From Acidimicrobiia bacterium (GTDB lineage: Bacteria; Actinomycetota; Acidimicrobiia; Acidimicrobiales; Bin134), in contig JAJECA010000003.1 of NCBI GenBank assembly GCA_022822265.1, positions 62,001 through 126,000 on the forward strand: 64,000 nt of DNA, in the 5' to 3' direction. Every line of letters begins with the position of its first letter. Position 1 is the stretch's first letter. Below the pieces are notes generated by a model. It saw nothing but the letters and a program-made list of their open reading frames with translations, did no database searches and was not told the origin of the DNA. Positions 16,103 through 25,900 of this stretch are shown here, one piece after another. A program made the translations under genes and the position numbers.

Positions 16103-18940
16103 ATGCGCTCTAGAGCGGTTTTGGCGTTCTTTCTGGCTTTGGGGCTTGTGGCCGTGGTGCCCGGTGGCCCAGCGGCCGCCCACGACGTCTCCACCACCCA
16201 TCAGCAATGTGTGCAGTCCCCCTCCGGGGAGCTGTGCCAGACAGTCACCGATGCGCCGGAGGGCAGCTACACCGCCATCTCCGCCGGCGGCTGGCATTCA
16301 TGCGCCATCGACACCGCGGGTGCCATCGGGTGCTGGGGCAGGAACAGCAGCGGCGAGGCCGATGCGCCGGAGGGCAGCTACACCGCCATCTCCGCCGGCC
16401 TGAGCCATTCGTGCGCCATCGACACCGCGGGTGCCATCAAGTGCTGGGGCGACAACTACAACGGCCAAGCCGATGCGCCGGAGGGCAGCTACACCGCCAT
16501 CTCCGCCGGCTGGCAACATTCGTGCGCCATCGACACCGCGGGCGCCATCGGGTGCTGGGGCAGGAACAGCAGCGGCGAGGCCGATGGGCCGGAGGGCAGC
16601 TACACCGCCATCGCCGCTGCCGGTGGCAGGCATTCGTGCGCCATCGACACCGCGGGCGCCATCGACTGCTGGGGCTTGAACGACGACGGCCAGGCCGATG
16701 CGCCGGAGGGCAGCTACACCTCCATCTCCGCCGGCTGGGACCATTCGTGCGCCATCGCAGCCGACCAGACCATCGCCTGCTGGGGCAACAACGGGGTTGG
16801 CCAAGCCGATGCGCCGGAGGGCAGCTACACCTCCATCTCCGCCGGCAGTCGCTATTCGTGCGCCATCGCAGCCGACCAGACCATCGCCTGCTGGGGCGAC
16901 ATCAACAACGGCCAAACCGATGCGCCGGAGGGCCGCTACACCGCCATCTCCGACGGCTGGAACCATTCGTGCGCCATCGACACCGCGGGCGCCATCGACT
17001 GCTGGGGCGCAAACGACTACGGCCAAACCGATGCGCCGGAGGGGGGCAGCTACGCCATTGCCGCCGGTAACCGGCATTCGTGCGCCAAGGACACCGCGGG
17101 CGCCATCGGGTGCTGGGGCGCAAAGAACTACGATTTTGGCCAGGCCGATGCGCCGGAGGGCAGCTACACCGCCATCTCCGCCGGGGGCTGGCATTCCTGC
17201 GCCATCGCCGCCGACCAAACCATCGCCTGCTGGGGCGCAAATGGTCTTGGCCAGGCCGATGCGCCGGAGGGCAGCTACACCGCCATCTCCGCCGGCTGGC
17301 AACATTCGTGCGCCATCGACACCGCGGGTGCCATCGCCTGCTGGGGCGCAAATGGTCTTGGCCAAGCCGATGCGCCGGAGGGCAGCTATACCGCCATCTC
17401 CGCCAGCCACACTCATTCGTGCGCCATCGACACCGCGGGCGCCATCGCCTGCTGGGGCGACAACACCAGCGGCGAGGCTGATGCGCCGGAGGGGGGCGGC
17501 TACACCGCCATCGCCGCGGGCTGGACCCATTCGTGTGCCATCGCCGCCGACCAGACCATCGCCTGCTGGGGCAACAGCGGCAACCAAACCGATGCGCCGG
17601 AGGGCCGCTACACCGCCATCGCCTCCGGGGCCTGGCATTCGTGCGCCATCGCCGCCGACCAGACCATCGCCTGCTGGGGCTACGGCGACAGCGGCCAAAC
17701 CGACCCGCCGGAGGGCCGCTACACCGCCATCGCCGTCGGGGCCTGGCATGGGTGCGCCATCGCCGCCGCGGGCCCCATCGTCTGCTGGGGCTACAACGAC
17801 GACGGCCAAACCGACCCGCCGCAAGCACTAGCGGCAACCACCCCGGCTGGCGGCGCTGTTCTCATAGAGGTTCCCGACGACGCCCCGGAGGGAAGGTGCG
17901 CTGAGCACGTCTCGCGGGGCGGCTACGCCTGGGAGAATTGCGCTTGGGAGCCGTACCGGGACAACCCCGAGCACAACTGGGCCATACTCGACGCCGACGC
18001 CGACGCTTTGATCGGCTTGATTTGGGAGGAAGTCGAAGTAGAGGGCAAACCGGCCTCCCCGCCGACAAGCGCCCTGGTTCCGGCGAACGCCGCCGCCGCC
18101 TGCGCTCACGGCGGCGTTGTCATGGGCTGCTACGACTTCAACGCCCACCACATCACCCGCTCAGACGCGTTCACCGAGACGCTGCTGCACGAGGTGGCCC
18201 ACGCCTTGATGAGAGACCACCCCTCAATAGCAGAGTGCGGCCAGGCCGCCTTCGACAGCGAGTTTCAAAGGTGCAACCACAACGACGTTTTCCGCTGCGT
18301 GGCCGACCACCTTTTCACCGAGTATGCGGGCATCCCCACAGCGGGAGTTTGCGGCACGCCGGAAGTCTCAGATGATCCGGCGTGCGTGACCGTCTTTGAA
18401 TTCGTGGGCCTCGTTACATCGTGCGTGGTGGAAGGCACGTCCTGGTTCCGGATCGAAAGCCTCGATCCGGATTATTCCCTTACCCACAGCTTCCTAACCT
18501 CAGAGAGCAACACCTTCGACCATCCCCACGACGCCGACGCCCCGACGCTCGACATCGTTTGCGAGGACGGTTCGCTCAGCGTTTTCGTTGACTTCGACGG
18601 GCAGCACGTCAGCGGCCAGCAAGCGCTCGGCGGCAGAATCCCCGTCTACTACGAACGCGACGGCTCGCCCCCGCACTCGCTGGAAAACGTGCTGTGGGAG
18701 GAATCCGAACACAACGAATACGCGTTCGCCCCCGACCCCGCAGCGTTCGCTCAATCGCTGGCCGCATCATCAAAATTCACCTTCACAGCATGGAACCACG
18801 ACGACTCGCTGGTCGGCACAATCGTTTTCGACACCACCGGCGCTGACACAGAAGTAAACCGGGTTCTAACCGCCTGCGGAATGAGCTCCCAGCGGCCGCC
18901 CGACCCGACCCCGACAGCGCTGGCGGCCCCTGGGCGATAA
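16103..18940 (+). CDS. Secreted RCC1-type repeat protein with a C-terminal HExxH domain
   Basis: A 945-residue exported protein. A signal peptide (MRSRAVLAFFLALGL to PAAAHD) is followed by 14 tandem repeats of about 37 residues. The repeat consensus is DAPEGSYTAISAG, a HSCAI core, and CWGxNxxGQ, matching RCC1/BNR-like beta-propeller blades, probably two seven-bladed propellers. After residue 585 comes a separate domain with ETLLHEVAHALMRDH, a zinc-metallopeptidase-like HExxH, and many Cys residues, then a beta-rich C-terminus. RCC1 repeats usually bind partners; the HExxH suggests a surface protease, but no third zinc ligand can be fixed by eye. The start at 16103 gives the signal peptide. 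Confidence 0.82.
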   Translation: MRSRAVLAFFLALGLVAVVPGGPAAAHDVSTTHQQCVQSPSGELCQTVTDAPEGSYTAISAGGWHSCAIDTAGAIGCWGRNSSGEADAPEGSYTAISAGLSHSCAIDTAGAIKCWGDNYNGQADAPEGSYTAISAGWQHSCAIDTAGAIGCWGRNSSGEADGPEGSYTAIAAAGGRHSCAIDTAGAIDCWGLNDDGQADAPEGSYTSISAGWDHSCAIAADQTIACWGNNGVGQADAPEGSYTSISAGSRYSCAIAADQTIACWGDINNGQTDAPEGRYTAISDGWNHSCAIDTAGAIDCWGANDYGQTDAPEGGSYAIAAGNRHSCAKDTAGAIGCWGAKNYDFGQADAPEGSYTAISAGGWHSCAIAADQTIACWGANGLGQADAPEGSYTAISAGWQHSCAIDTAGAIACWGANGLGQADAPEGSYTAISASHTHSCAIDTAGAIACWGDNTSGEADAPEGGGYTAIAAGWTHSCAIAADQTIACWGNSGNQTDAPEGRYTAIASGAWHSCAIAADQTIACWGYGDSGQTDPPEGRYTAIAVGAWHGCAIAAAGPIVCWGYNDDGQTDPPQALAATTPAGGAVLIEVPDDAPEGRCAEHVSRGGYAWENCAWEPYRDNPEHNWAILDADADALIGLIWEEVEVEGKPASPPTSALVPANAAAACAHGGVVMGCYDFNAHHITRSDAFTETLLHEVAHALMRDHPSIAECGQAAFDSEFQRCNHNDVFRCVADHLFTEYAGIPTAGVCGTPEVSDDPACVTVFEFVGLVTSCVVEGTSWFRIESLDPDYSLTHSFLTSESNTFDHPHDADAPTLDIVCEDGSLSVFVDFDGQHVSGQQALGGRIPVYYERDGSPPHSLENVLWEESEHNEYAFAPDPAAFAQSLAASSKFTFTAWNHDDSLVGTIVFDTTGADTEVNRVLTACGMSSQRPPDPTPTALAAPGR
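16252..17820 (+). repeat. Fourteen about 111-bp coding repeats (RCC1 blades)
   Basis: Near-identical units beginning GATGCCCCGGAGGG-like sequence recur every 111-117 bp. The last two units (DPPEG) are the most diverged and a partial fifteenth follows. Two alternating core types (CAIDTAGAI and CAIAADQTI) point to shuffling or gene conversion between units. Confidence 0.85.
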
Positions 18941-18947
18941 CGGGCCT

Positions 18948-19469
18948 GTGTTGAACATCTGGCAGAACCGCAGGAAGCTGCCCTGGCAGGAGCACCTGTT
19001 CGCTGTTGTCGCCCTGTACGTCGCAATCCAGATCATCCATTGGGTAAGCGGCGCTGACCTGCTGCTCTCGCTTCCGGCCAGTTTGGCCGGCGGCTTCGCC
19101 GCGGGCTACTCGGCCCGCTATCTGGCCATCTGGGCGGGCGGCCGCTTCCCCGCCCTCAAAAGCGAACACCCCGGGTACTTCGACAATGGAGCATTGTTCA
19201 AATGGAACCTCGGAAAGAACCGCAGGAAGCTGCCCTGGTACGACTATCTGTGGACTGTCGCCGCCATTTTCTCGGGTACCCAGATTCTCGGTTGGGCCAG
19301 CGGTGTGGGCCTTTTCCCCTCGGTTGTTGCCTGTTTGGCCGGCGGCTATGCGGCAGGCCACCTGGCCCGCTACCTGGCCATCTGGGCGGGCGGCCGCTTC
19401 CCCGCCCTCAAAAGCGAACACCCCGGATACTTCGACCTCCCAACAGCTCGCCGAGGCCCCAAGAAATAG
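18948..19469 (+). CDS. Membrane protein made of two tandem copies of the NRRKLPW unit
   Basis: A 173-residue protein in which the same roughly 83-residue unit occurs twice: NRRKLPWQEHLF and NRRKLPWYDYLW open the copies, each followed by a membrane helix near AIQIIHWVSG or TQILGWASG, a Gly/Ala-rich second helix (LAGGFAAGYSARYLAIW), and an identical RFPALKSEHPGYF tail. A single-copy relative lies at 9558-9857 on the other strand. The start is GTG 18948, 8 bp after the RCC1-like stop, so the two are probably co-transcribed. Function is unknown; the cytoplasmic KSEHPGYF tail is the best-conserved part. Confidence 0.75.
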   Translation: MLNIWQNRRKLPWQEHLFAVVALYVAIQIIHWVSGADLLLSLPASLAGGFAAGYSARYLAIWAGGRFPALKSEHPGYFDNGALFKWNLGKNRRKLPWYDYLWTVAAIFSGTQILGWASGVGLFPSVVACLAGGYAAGHLARYLAIWAGGRFPALKSEHPGYFDLPTARRGPKK

Positions 19470-19590
19470 ACGATGGCTTGAAGCCCGGAGCTCCCCAAGG
19501 CCCGCTGTGGGGCGCTCAGGCCTCGTTCCCGGCCCGATTCAAGTTGTGTGGTGGGGGGCATGATGCAACACAACCCCCCGCCACACCCCG

Positions 19591-19750
19591 GTGAGTGCAA
19601 CTAGGGGGCGGCAATTTTTTGATGACCTGAAAAGCGAACTCATCATTTGGATTGTTGTGGCAGTCCTTTTGTTCGTGTTTGGGGGTCTGACCGCTGAAGT
19701 GTCCTTTGGATGGCGATTGTTGCCTGCCCTGCGCTCGCCTGGTCGGGGGT
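19591..19750 (+). pseudogene. First, frameshifted copy of a duplicated membrane domain
   Basis: From GTG 19591 the frame encodes DDLKSELIIWIVVAVLLFVF and GGLTAEVS. It then loses register compared with the second copy at 19888-20050 (LKSDLAPYVLPWLVVGAVLLF), because the stretch after ATGGCG is one base shorter. The DNA identity of the two copies continues through CTGCGCTCGCCTGGTCGG into GAGAGCGC. This is a tandem duplication with one decayed copy. Confidence 0.55.
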
Positions 19751-20315
19751 CGCGCGGAATCGGAGAGCGCGGAAAGCCGAGAGCGCCCGCAGCGCCGCTG
19801 AGCGTGGCCAAAGCGACAAGCCGAAAGAGGCCGAGGCTGGGGGCGGTGCCCCCGCAGAGTGGGAAACCAGAGCGCTCCGAGCCCTGAAATCCGATCTCGC
19901 GCCATATGTGCTCCCCTGGCTCGTCGTGGGCGCAGTCCTTTTGTTTCTGCTTGGGGATGTGACCGCTGATATAGCCGTTCCGATGGCGCTTTTTTGCCTG
20001 CTCTGCGCTCGCCTGGTCGGGGGTCGCGCGGCACAGGAGAGCACGGAAATCCGAGAGCGCCCACTAAAGATGCCCCCCGCCCCGGACATCCCCAATCCCA
20101 GGCTATGCACCCGGCAACTGTGGTTGCTGATATTTGGTACGACTGGTTGGTCTGCTTTTGGCCGGTTCGTGTTCGCCCCGTGGTTTGTGGATGTGTTGGA
20201 CATCAACACGAATCCCGGACTGGTGTGGCTGTGGTGGATGGGTCTCTCTTCGCTACTGGCGTTTGCATGGGCATTTGTTGGGTGGGTTAGGGAGCGCTTC
20301 GCGGCGGCCTGCTGA
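19710..20315 (+). CDS. Multi-pass membrane protein of unknown function
   Basis: A 201-residue frame. The first 65 residues are charged and derive partly from the decayed first repeat copy, so the true N-terminus is doubtful. After LKSDLAPY there are four hydrophobic segments (VLPWLVVGAVLLFLLG; AVPMALFCLLCARLVG; QLWLLIFGTTGWSAFG; VWLWWMGLSSLLAFAWAFVGW). The stop overlaps the ATG of the next gene (TGATG), indicating an operon. No family is recognised. Confidence 0.6.
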   Translation: MAIVACPALAWSGVARNRRARKAESARSAAERGQSDKPKEAEAGGGAPAEWETRALRALKSDLAPYVLPWLVVGAVLLFLLGDVTADIAVPMALFCLLCARLVGGRAAQESTEIRERPLKMPPAPDIPNPRLCTRQLWLLIFGTTGWSAFGRFVFAPWFVDVLDINTNPGLVWLWWMGLSSLLAFAWAFVGWVRERFAAAC

Positions 20316-20635
20316 TGAGCCCAAACCCGAACCAGCCGAAGGCCCCGACGCTGCCCGGCCCCTTCTGTATGCCCCGAACCGTCTACCGAGTCCAAGCCGT
20401 CGACGTGGTGTTCGTCGCCCTGGGCGGCTCCGAGCTGCTGGAATCCCACGCCATTCCCGACGCCTATAGCTCTTTGGCTTTCCTCGGCTGGTTCGCCCTG
20501 ACCGCCGCTGCGGTGTTCTTGTTCAACAGCCGCTGCTACAGGGCGCTGTCCCCGCAGCCGGGATACCGCCGCGAGTTGATCGGCGATCTCGTTGTTCTCG
20601 CCCTTTTGTTCGGGGTGCTGATCCCCGCAATCTGA
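20315..20635 (+). CDS. Small two-helix membrane protein
   Basis: A 106-residue protein with a Pro-rich N-terminus, then hydrophobic segments around SSLAFLGWFALTAAAVFLF and LIGDLVVLALLFGVLIPAI separated by a basic loop with FNSRCYRALSPQPGYRRE. The start overlaps the previous stop. It probably works with its neighbour in the membrane; no family is recognised. Confidence 0.65.
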   Translation: MSPNPNQPKAPTLPGPFCMPRTVYRVQAVDVVFVALGGSELLESHAIPDAYSSLAFLGWFALTAAAVFLFNSRCYRALSPQPGYRRELIGDLVVLALLFGVLIPAI

Positions 20636-20696
20636 CCCCCGATTTTGCACAGCGGCTCGCGCCGCCGGACTCACCGAGCCCGAGGGGTGCTGATGG

Positions 20697-20906
20697 ATGG
20701 TCTTCCCCGCCGAGGCCCTACAGAGGCTCCGGCTGCGGTCGCCGCGAGTCCTCTCGCTGGCTGCGCTAATCGCCACAGCGGCTCTCGCCCAGTGCGTTTT
20801 CGACCTTCACTATCTGGTGGGCGTGTTCGCCGCCGTCAGCGCCTATTTGGCAGTCAAAGAGGCCTGCGAACTCGCAGCTCGAGCCCGCCAGCGCTCAGCG
20901 CCCTAG
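20697..20906 (+). CDS. Very small membrane protein
   Basis: A 69-residue ORF with one long hydrophobic region (RVLSLAALIATAALAQCVF, HYLVGVFAAVSAYLAV) and a charged C-terminal tail (KEACELAARARQR). Third-position GC and its position 61 bp behind two membrane-protein genes support it as the last gene of that operon. Confidence 0.5.
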   Translation: MVFPAEALQRLRLRSPRVLSLAALIATAALAQCVFDLHYLVGVFAAVSAYLAVKEACELAARARQRSAP

Positions 20907-21517
20907 CCACAGCTCTTCCGACCCGACCACAGAATTGTGGGGGGGGGGTGAGCTGTCACACCCCACCCCACCGCAGCGGCCCGGCCGAAACCGCCGAGCA
21001 ACCGGCCAAGAATCTGGCCCTCTCGGAGCCGGGGGCATGGGTGCAGACCCCCTGACGGCTGCGCGCTCGATAATTGAATTCTTGCGCTCTTGGACACTTC
21101 CCTGGCTGTTCAATAGCGCTACTGCGGGGTGCCATCTGTGCCGACAAATGGAAAAAGCCATTGTGGATGACGCTTCTAATCGCACTCGGCGTTTTCGCGG
21201 TTCGGGCGGGGTTCGGCATTCAACGGGAGCGGAAGCGTCGCGGTCAGGGGTTCAATCCGTCCTCCTAGCCCTGGCGCGTCTCGGGGCTATTGCGCGGGGA
21301 GACATCACGAACGTCTCAGGGCTCTCGGACTCCATCCCGAGATCGGAGAATCTTTGGAACTGCCGCAGGGCTGCCCTTTTGCTCATGGCCGCCATGGTCA
21401 CAAGCACCCCACCATGGCACCACCGAAGGCCCCAAGACCAGACAAGCCCATCGATGTCCAGACAACTAGCACCCAAACGCCATTCATCATTATCCCGTGA
21501 CCGCAGAAAAGCAGCAA

Positions 21518-21621
21518 CAACACCGAGCGCCTCGACTCCCGCAGCCAGCCCGATTTGGGGTAATGGGCGCTCCCCCTATTGGCGGGCAGCAACACCGAGC
21601 GCCTCGACTCCCGCAGCCAGC
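21518..21621. repeat. Two perfect 32-bp direct repeats 72 bp apart
   Basis: The 32-bp sequence beginning CAACACCGAGCGCCTCGACT occurs at 21518-21549 and 21590-21621. With only two copies and no cas genes it is not a CRISPR array. It may be a duplicated remnant of coding sequence; the opposite strand reads a repeated WLRESRRSVLL. Confidence 0.75.
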
Positions 21622-21747
21622 TCTTGGGAACATTGGTACCAGCCATGCGGACGCGGTATCCGGTGACTCTAGGCCGTTCGGCGGCCCCCCTGGGAACGGG
21701 AGACCCGGTATAACCCCTGGTAGAACGGCTGTAGAAGCGCAGAATTA

Positions 21748-21778
21748 ATCCTATCCCCCAATCTGTCCCCCAATCGTG
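21748..21778 (+). repeat. Right copy of the att-like sequence
   Basis: This is the partner of 15020-15049 in the same orientation, 6.7 kb away. It lies about 200 bp before the phosphoesterase gene. Confidence 0.45.
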
Positions 21779-21983
21779 CCCGGTAAATCTGCGGGTCATT
21801 TTCGGCCTAAGGCTGCTCCTCGGTACGCTGGCGTCGGGTCAGCGCAACAGGTGCCTAGCCCCGAAAGGCCCGTTACGGCCATCGCAGCCGATTGAGGCTG
21901 GGGGGAGTTGCGCAGTCGCTGGGCTCCGCGGGCGCGGGGATATTCGCTGGCGCGCTGGTTGTCGGGGATGGGACTGTGGTCTG

Positions 21984-22586
21984 ATGGGCAGGTGGTACAC
22001 GTCCGATCATCATTTCGGGCACGAGAACATGATCGGGTACTGCGGGCGTCCGTTTGCCGATGCTGATGCTATGGACAAAGAGATGGTCACTCGCTGGAAT
22101 GACGTGGTAGCCGACGAGGACGAGGTGTGGGTCCTCGGGGATCTGGTGATGGGCGGGAAGGTCCAGGGCCTTGCCGGCCACGTAGCGCGCCTCAGGGGGC
22201 GCAAGATTCTGGTGCCCGGAAACCACGACCGGTGCTGGCAGGGTCGCAGAGACCACCGCTGGGAGCGGGCCGACTATTACCGCATCGGCGGGATAGACAA
22301 GATCATCGACAACCCCGAGCCCCACACCATCTCCGGGCAGAGGGCGCGCCCCAGCCACTTCCCCTACCAGCTTGACGCCGGCCACGACATGAAGTTCGCC
22401 CAGTGGCGACCCCAAGACGAAGGCGACTGGCTGCTTCACGGCCACGTCCACGAGAAGTGGCGCCAACAACACCGCCAGATCAACGTCGGCGTAGACGCGT
22501 GGTGCTTCGCCCCCGTCCCAGAGCAAACCATCGCCGACCTCATCGCCAAAGGCCCCTCGAACACCCCCATCCCCGACCACGCATGA
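21984..22586 (+). CDS. Calcineurin-like metallophosphoesterase
   Basis: A 200-residue phosphoesterase with all metal-site motifs in order: SDHHFGHEN at the N-terminus, VWVLGDLV near residue 50, LVPGNHDR near residue 75 and LLHGHVHEKW near residue 150. The second metal-binding element is DHHFGH rather than the common DxH of the larger enzymes, as in small phage- and plasmid-borne members. Such proteins hydrolyse phosphodiesters, with RNA, DNA or cyclic nucleotides as possible substrates. It stands alone at the edge of the restriction-modification locus. Confidence 0.85.
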   Translation: MGRWYTSDHHFGHENMIGYCGRPFADADAMDKEMVTRWNDVVADEDEVWVLGDLVMGGKVQGLAGHVARLRGRKILVPGNHDRCWQGRRDHRWERADYYRIGGIDKIIDNPEPHTISGQRARPSHFPYQLDAGHDMKFAQWRPQDEGDWLLHGHVHEKWRQQHRQINVGVDAWCFAPVPEQTIADLIAKGPSNTPIPDHA

Positions 22587-22946
22587 GCTGGTCGCTGACC
22601 GGCTGGCTCCGCACCACCCAGCGAAGACGACAGTGCAAGAGCCACCGTCTGGCTGGCCTCCACGGATCCACGGCCTGCGGTGGAACTGGCAGGAAAGCCA
22701 GACCGCTGGGGAGATCAAGGGGACCTCTTCTCCTCGGTCGAAGTCACGGTTGCCTCCTGGTCAAGGCAACCGTCCAAAGAAGGGATACTCGCACTCCCAT
22801 AATGAGTGCGCTGGCTGGGTGAAGCCTGGGGAGGTTCACAGCTGCTTCGCGGCGAGTCTATTGGAGCGCAGGGACAGTGTGATGCGAAGCCGTGGGGGGC
22901 TGGTCAAGCTGCTCCTTGTTCGGGTTTGTTGCTCGTTGGGGACGAG
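22587..22946. other. Gene-free interval between convergent genes
   Basis: This holds the convergent ends of the phosphoesterase and the helicase-methylase gene. I see no ORF or clear terminator hairpin in it. Confidence 0.5.
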
Positions 22947-25900
22947 CTACTGGTCGGCCCCGTCGCCGTACTGCCCATACGCGAGTCCCCTCACATGCGG
23001 TTCTTGGGCGAGCAGGTCGCCGAGGTCGGCGAGATGCTCTGCGTCCCAGCCGAGTGCCTCAGCGACTGCTTCGTCCCAGCGGCGGCGCACATCGCAGTAG
23101 CCGTCACGGAACTGCGGCACCTCCGTGTAGCGGGTCGCCTCCCAGCAGTCGGCCAACATCTCGCAGATACGGTCGTCTTCCAGGTCAGGTATTGGGAGGT
23201 CGCGCCAGACAGCAGGGTTGTAGAAAGGGAACCTCAGCGTTTTGCCTCTATAGCGCATAATCAGCAATCGGCCTGGGGTGGAGTTGAGGAATACGGCGGC
23301 TGCCTTTGCTTGCGCTGCGTCTAGCCCTGTGACGGGCATCCAACCCTGGCCGACGTAGCGCTCATCGGATGCGACTGAGGTAAGGCGGGCCGTCGCCAGT
23401 TGGTGGCCCATAGAGACCAACAGATGACCTGCCTTCTCCAGGATCGGGGGGTTGCCTGGTTTCTTCCATTCCCAATATGCGTCCGGTACTGCCTCGATCC
23501 GCTGCTGGCCCTCAGCCCCTTTGGATTGCAACACGGGGAAAGGCTCAAATTCACCTGTAGGTTGCTTGCTGTAGTCGTCGCGCATTGCTTGTCCTGTTGC
23601 GTGTACCGCTAGCTCTTCGCGCCAGGCCGACTTCCCGTCTTGCGGTAGTCGGCGTAAAGCGGTTGCAGTGTGGCGTGAACCATCCTGCCTTCCGCGTTCT
23701 CTGCTCTGCGGTACTGGGCGCCGAGCGTCGGGTTGGTTTGTGGATCGCTCCTCTCTCTCTCTCTCTCCGCAGAGCGCTGCGAGGTCGCTGGCATAAGCGA
23801 ACTCCGCGGCTGCGGCCGCGAGATCGGGTGAGCGCCACACCGCTGCGGTCCAGTCGCCGGCGGCGACCCTCTCTGTTGGCCAGTGCGATATTTCGCCCCA
23901 CCCGTCGGGCAGTGTGCCCGCCTCTGTGGATTGCAGGTAGGAGTGCAGGGTTTCGGTGCCTTGCTTGTCTGCGGGGAACCTGTCCAACGCGATGACCCGC
24001 GTCGGGGGGTGGGGGCCGTCACACCTGCTGAACACGAAAATACTCTCGTTTATCTCGGTGTTTTGCGACAGGTTTCCGTCGCGGGTGGCGAAGTTCGTCA
24101 GGACTGTGTGCAAATGGAGCCGCGAAGCCATCCAGCGGCGCATTCCGGCGGCTGATTCCGCCGTGGCTATGACTGTCGGGGCGATCATGGCGAACACGCT
24201 TTCGGTATTTGTTGCCAAGCATGATCCGGCCAATGTTTCAAACATTGGCCGGACGGAGTTCTTGTCAAGAACTCCGTCCAGCGAAGGCTCCGAAAGCACG
24301 AGCATCTTCTCCAGAGCGTCCATTCTTTGGCGTAATTTCTGCTGGTCGCCGCTGTCGAACTTCTCGCCTGATTTGGTGCGGTTGGTGAACGGCGGGTTCA
24401 TCACGACGATGCGGGCATTAGCGGCGGCGGCAGCGGCATCGTCCATCTCTGGGCCTTCTAGCGACATCTCTGCACCTGTCGCTATGCGGACTGATTCAGC
24501 GGCATCGTCGAATAGCCTCCTAGCGTTGACGATCTCGCTTCTGGCTATCAGCTCAAGCGTGCCTGCGGCCGAGGCGCCGTCGGGCTGAGGCCCATAGGGC
24601 ATCAGGTGAAGGCCCATCTTGCGGTATTTCACATCGGCGTTGCCTGACATGAGCTGGGTAGCTGCCATCTGGAGGGACACGGGGTTGATGTCAAGTCCTT
24701 TCAAGACTTCTTCGACAGCTACCTTCTGCAACTCGGCCAACCTTTCGCTGTCGGCACTGTGAAGTTCCGCCCGGCGCTTCATGTCAGTCATCACCGCCGC
24801 TAACAGCGTCCCCGATCCGCAGGCCAGATCGACTGTTTTGTGGGAACGCCAAACGTCGCTGTCGGACCAGTCCAAAGTGTTGTCGGGATCAACTGCGTCT
24901 AAGGCGAGCCTCGCTGCGATGTCCGCTGCGACGGGTCTGGTGAAGAACGCCCCGTCGGATGACTGGTCACCCATGACCTCGTTGAACAGCGCGCCTGCGT
25001 GGTCTGTGCCCATGTCGGCGTAGGTGTCGGCGATCATCTCCGCCTCACCCGCTATGTGCCGAAGGGCGCGGCGCAGCCCGCCGAGCCGGCCTGACCGCTT
25101 CGCGACTGACAGCGCTTCCGTTGCTGGTTCGATGACTGGAAGGAAGTCCTGTCTGGTGATGGCGTGCCATGAGTCGCGGAACATCTCGTCTGGCTCTGGT
25201 GATGCTTTGACAGCGGCGAGAGCGTCTATCCCCTTGCGTCCGAGCCACCCGCCAGCGTGGATCCTCTGATGCAGCATGGCGGCGTTCATCCACAGCAGCG
25301 CTGCAACGGTCGCCCCGTCAGCCCTCGGCTTGCCCGCTTTGGGCGCTGCCAGCTGGTCGAACCCGAAATGCTCGTCTAGCGCCGCCGCCAGCCCGGTTTC
25401 GTCGTGTATGTGCCTAGCCGCCTCCTGCACGGCGCTTCTCAGCAGATTCAGATCGCGTTGGACCTTGTTGCCCGTCAGCCCCGACTTCTCCAGCAGGTTC
25501 ATCGCAATGCCGCCGCCCATCTGCTCTGACAAGTCGATCAGCACGCCTTGTATGTGCGCCTCGAAGTCGGCCTTCTTCTGGGCTTCTCGCTCTTTGCGCC
25601 TCTGCTCGCGTTCGGCAGGACTGGGAACTGGTCTGCCGCGTTCGCCGTTGGCGACTTTGCCGGCTCGCCGCTTGGTCTGCCTCTCGTTGACATCTCCTCG
25701 TTCCTGATTGGGTTTCGGCTTGTGGCGGACCACTGTGTCCTCGCGTGTCTCCGTGCTGCCATCGGGGCGCTTGACGTGGACGATCATCGCGGTCGGCTGG
25801 TCCTTGAGTTCTGACCACAGTGTCTCGTCGAACGGCTCGGTGCTGTCGAAATCGAGCAGCGGGCGGTCTTGGTTGACTGCGGCGCGGACGATGTCTTCGG

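Larger units (their letters stand above)
20907..21983. other. About 1.1 kb with decayed coding traces only
   Basis: A 64-codon frame at 21074-21268 has one membrane-like helix (WMTLLIALGVFAVRAG) and a basic end and may be a remnant of another small membrane gene. The rest holds the direct repeat at 21518-21621 and the att-like copy at 21748. I would not call a gene here with confidence. Confidence 0.5.

Noticed and set aside
15709..16113. A 134-codon ORF before the RCC1-like gene
   Set aside because: Pro/Arg/Gly-rich composition, overlapping the real start and signal peptide of the RCC1-like gene in another frame.
16298..17824. A 508-codon minus-strand frame across the RCC1 repeats
   Set aside because: It is open only because the plus-strand repeat lacks certain codons; its product is a meaningless repeat without a start signal.
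21235..21265. A GGTTCAATCC stretch resembling a tRNA T-loop
   Set aside because: No acceptor, D or anticodon stems can be folded around it.
21518..21621. Two 32-bp repeats with a 40-bp gap, CRISPR-like in size
   Set aside because: There are only two copies, no cas genes and no further units; it is more likely a local duplication.
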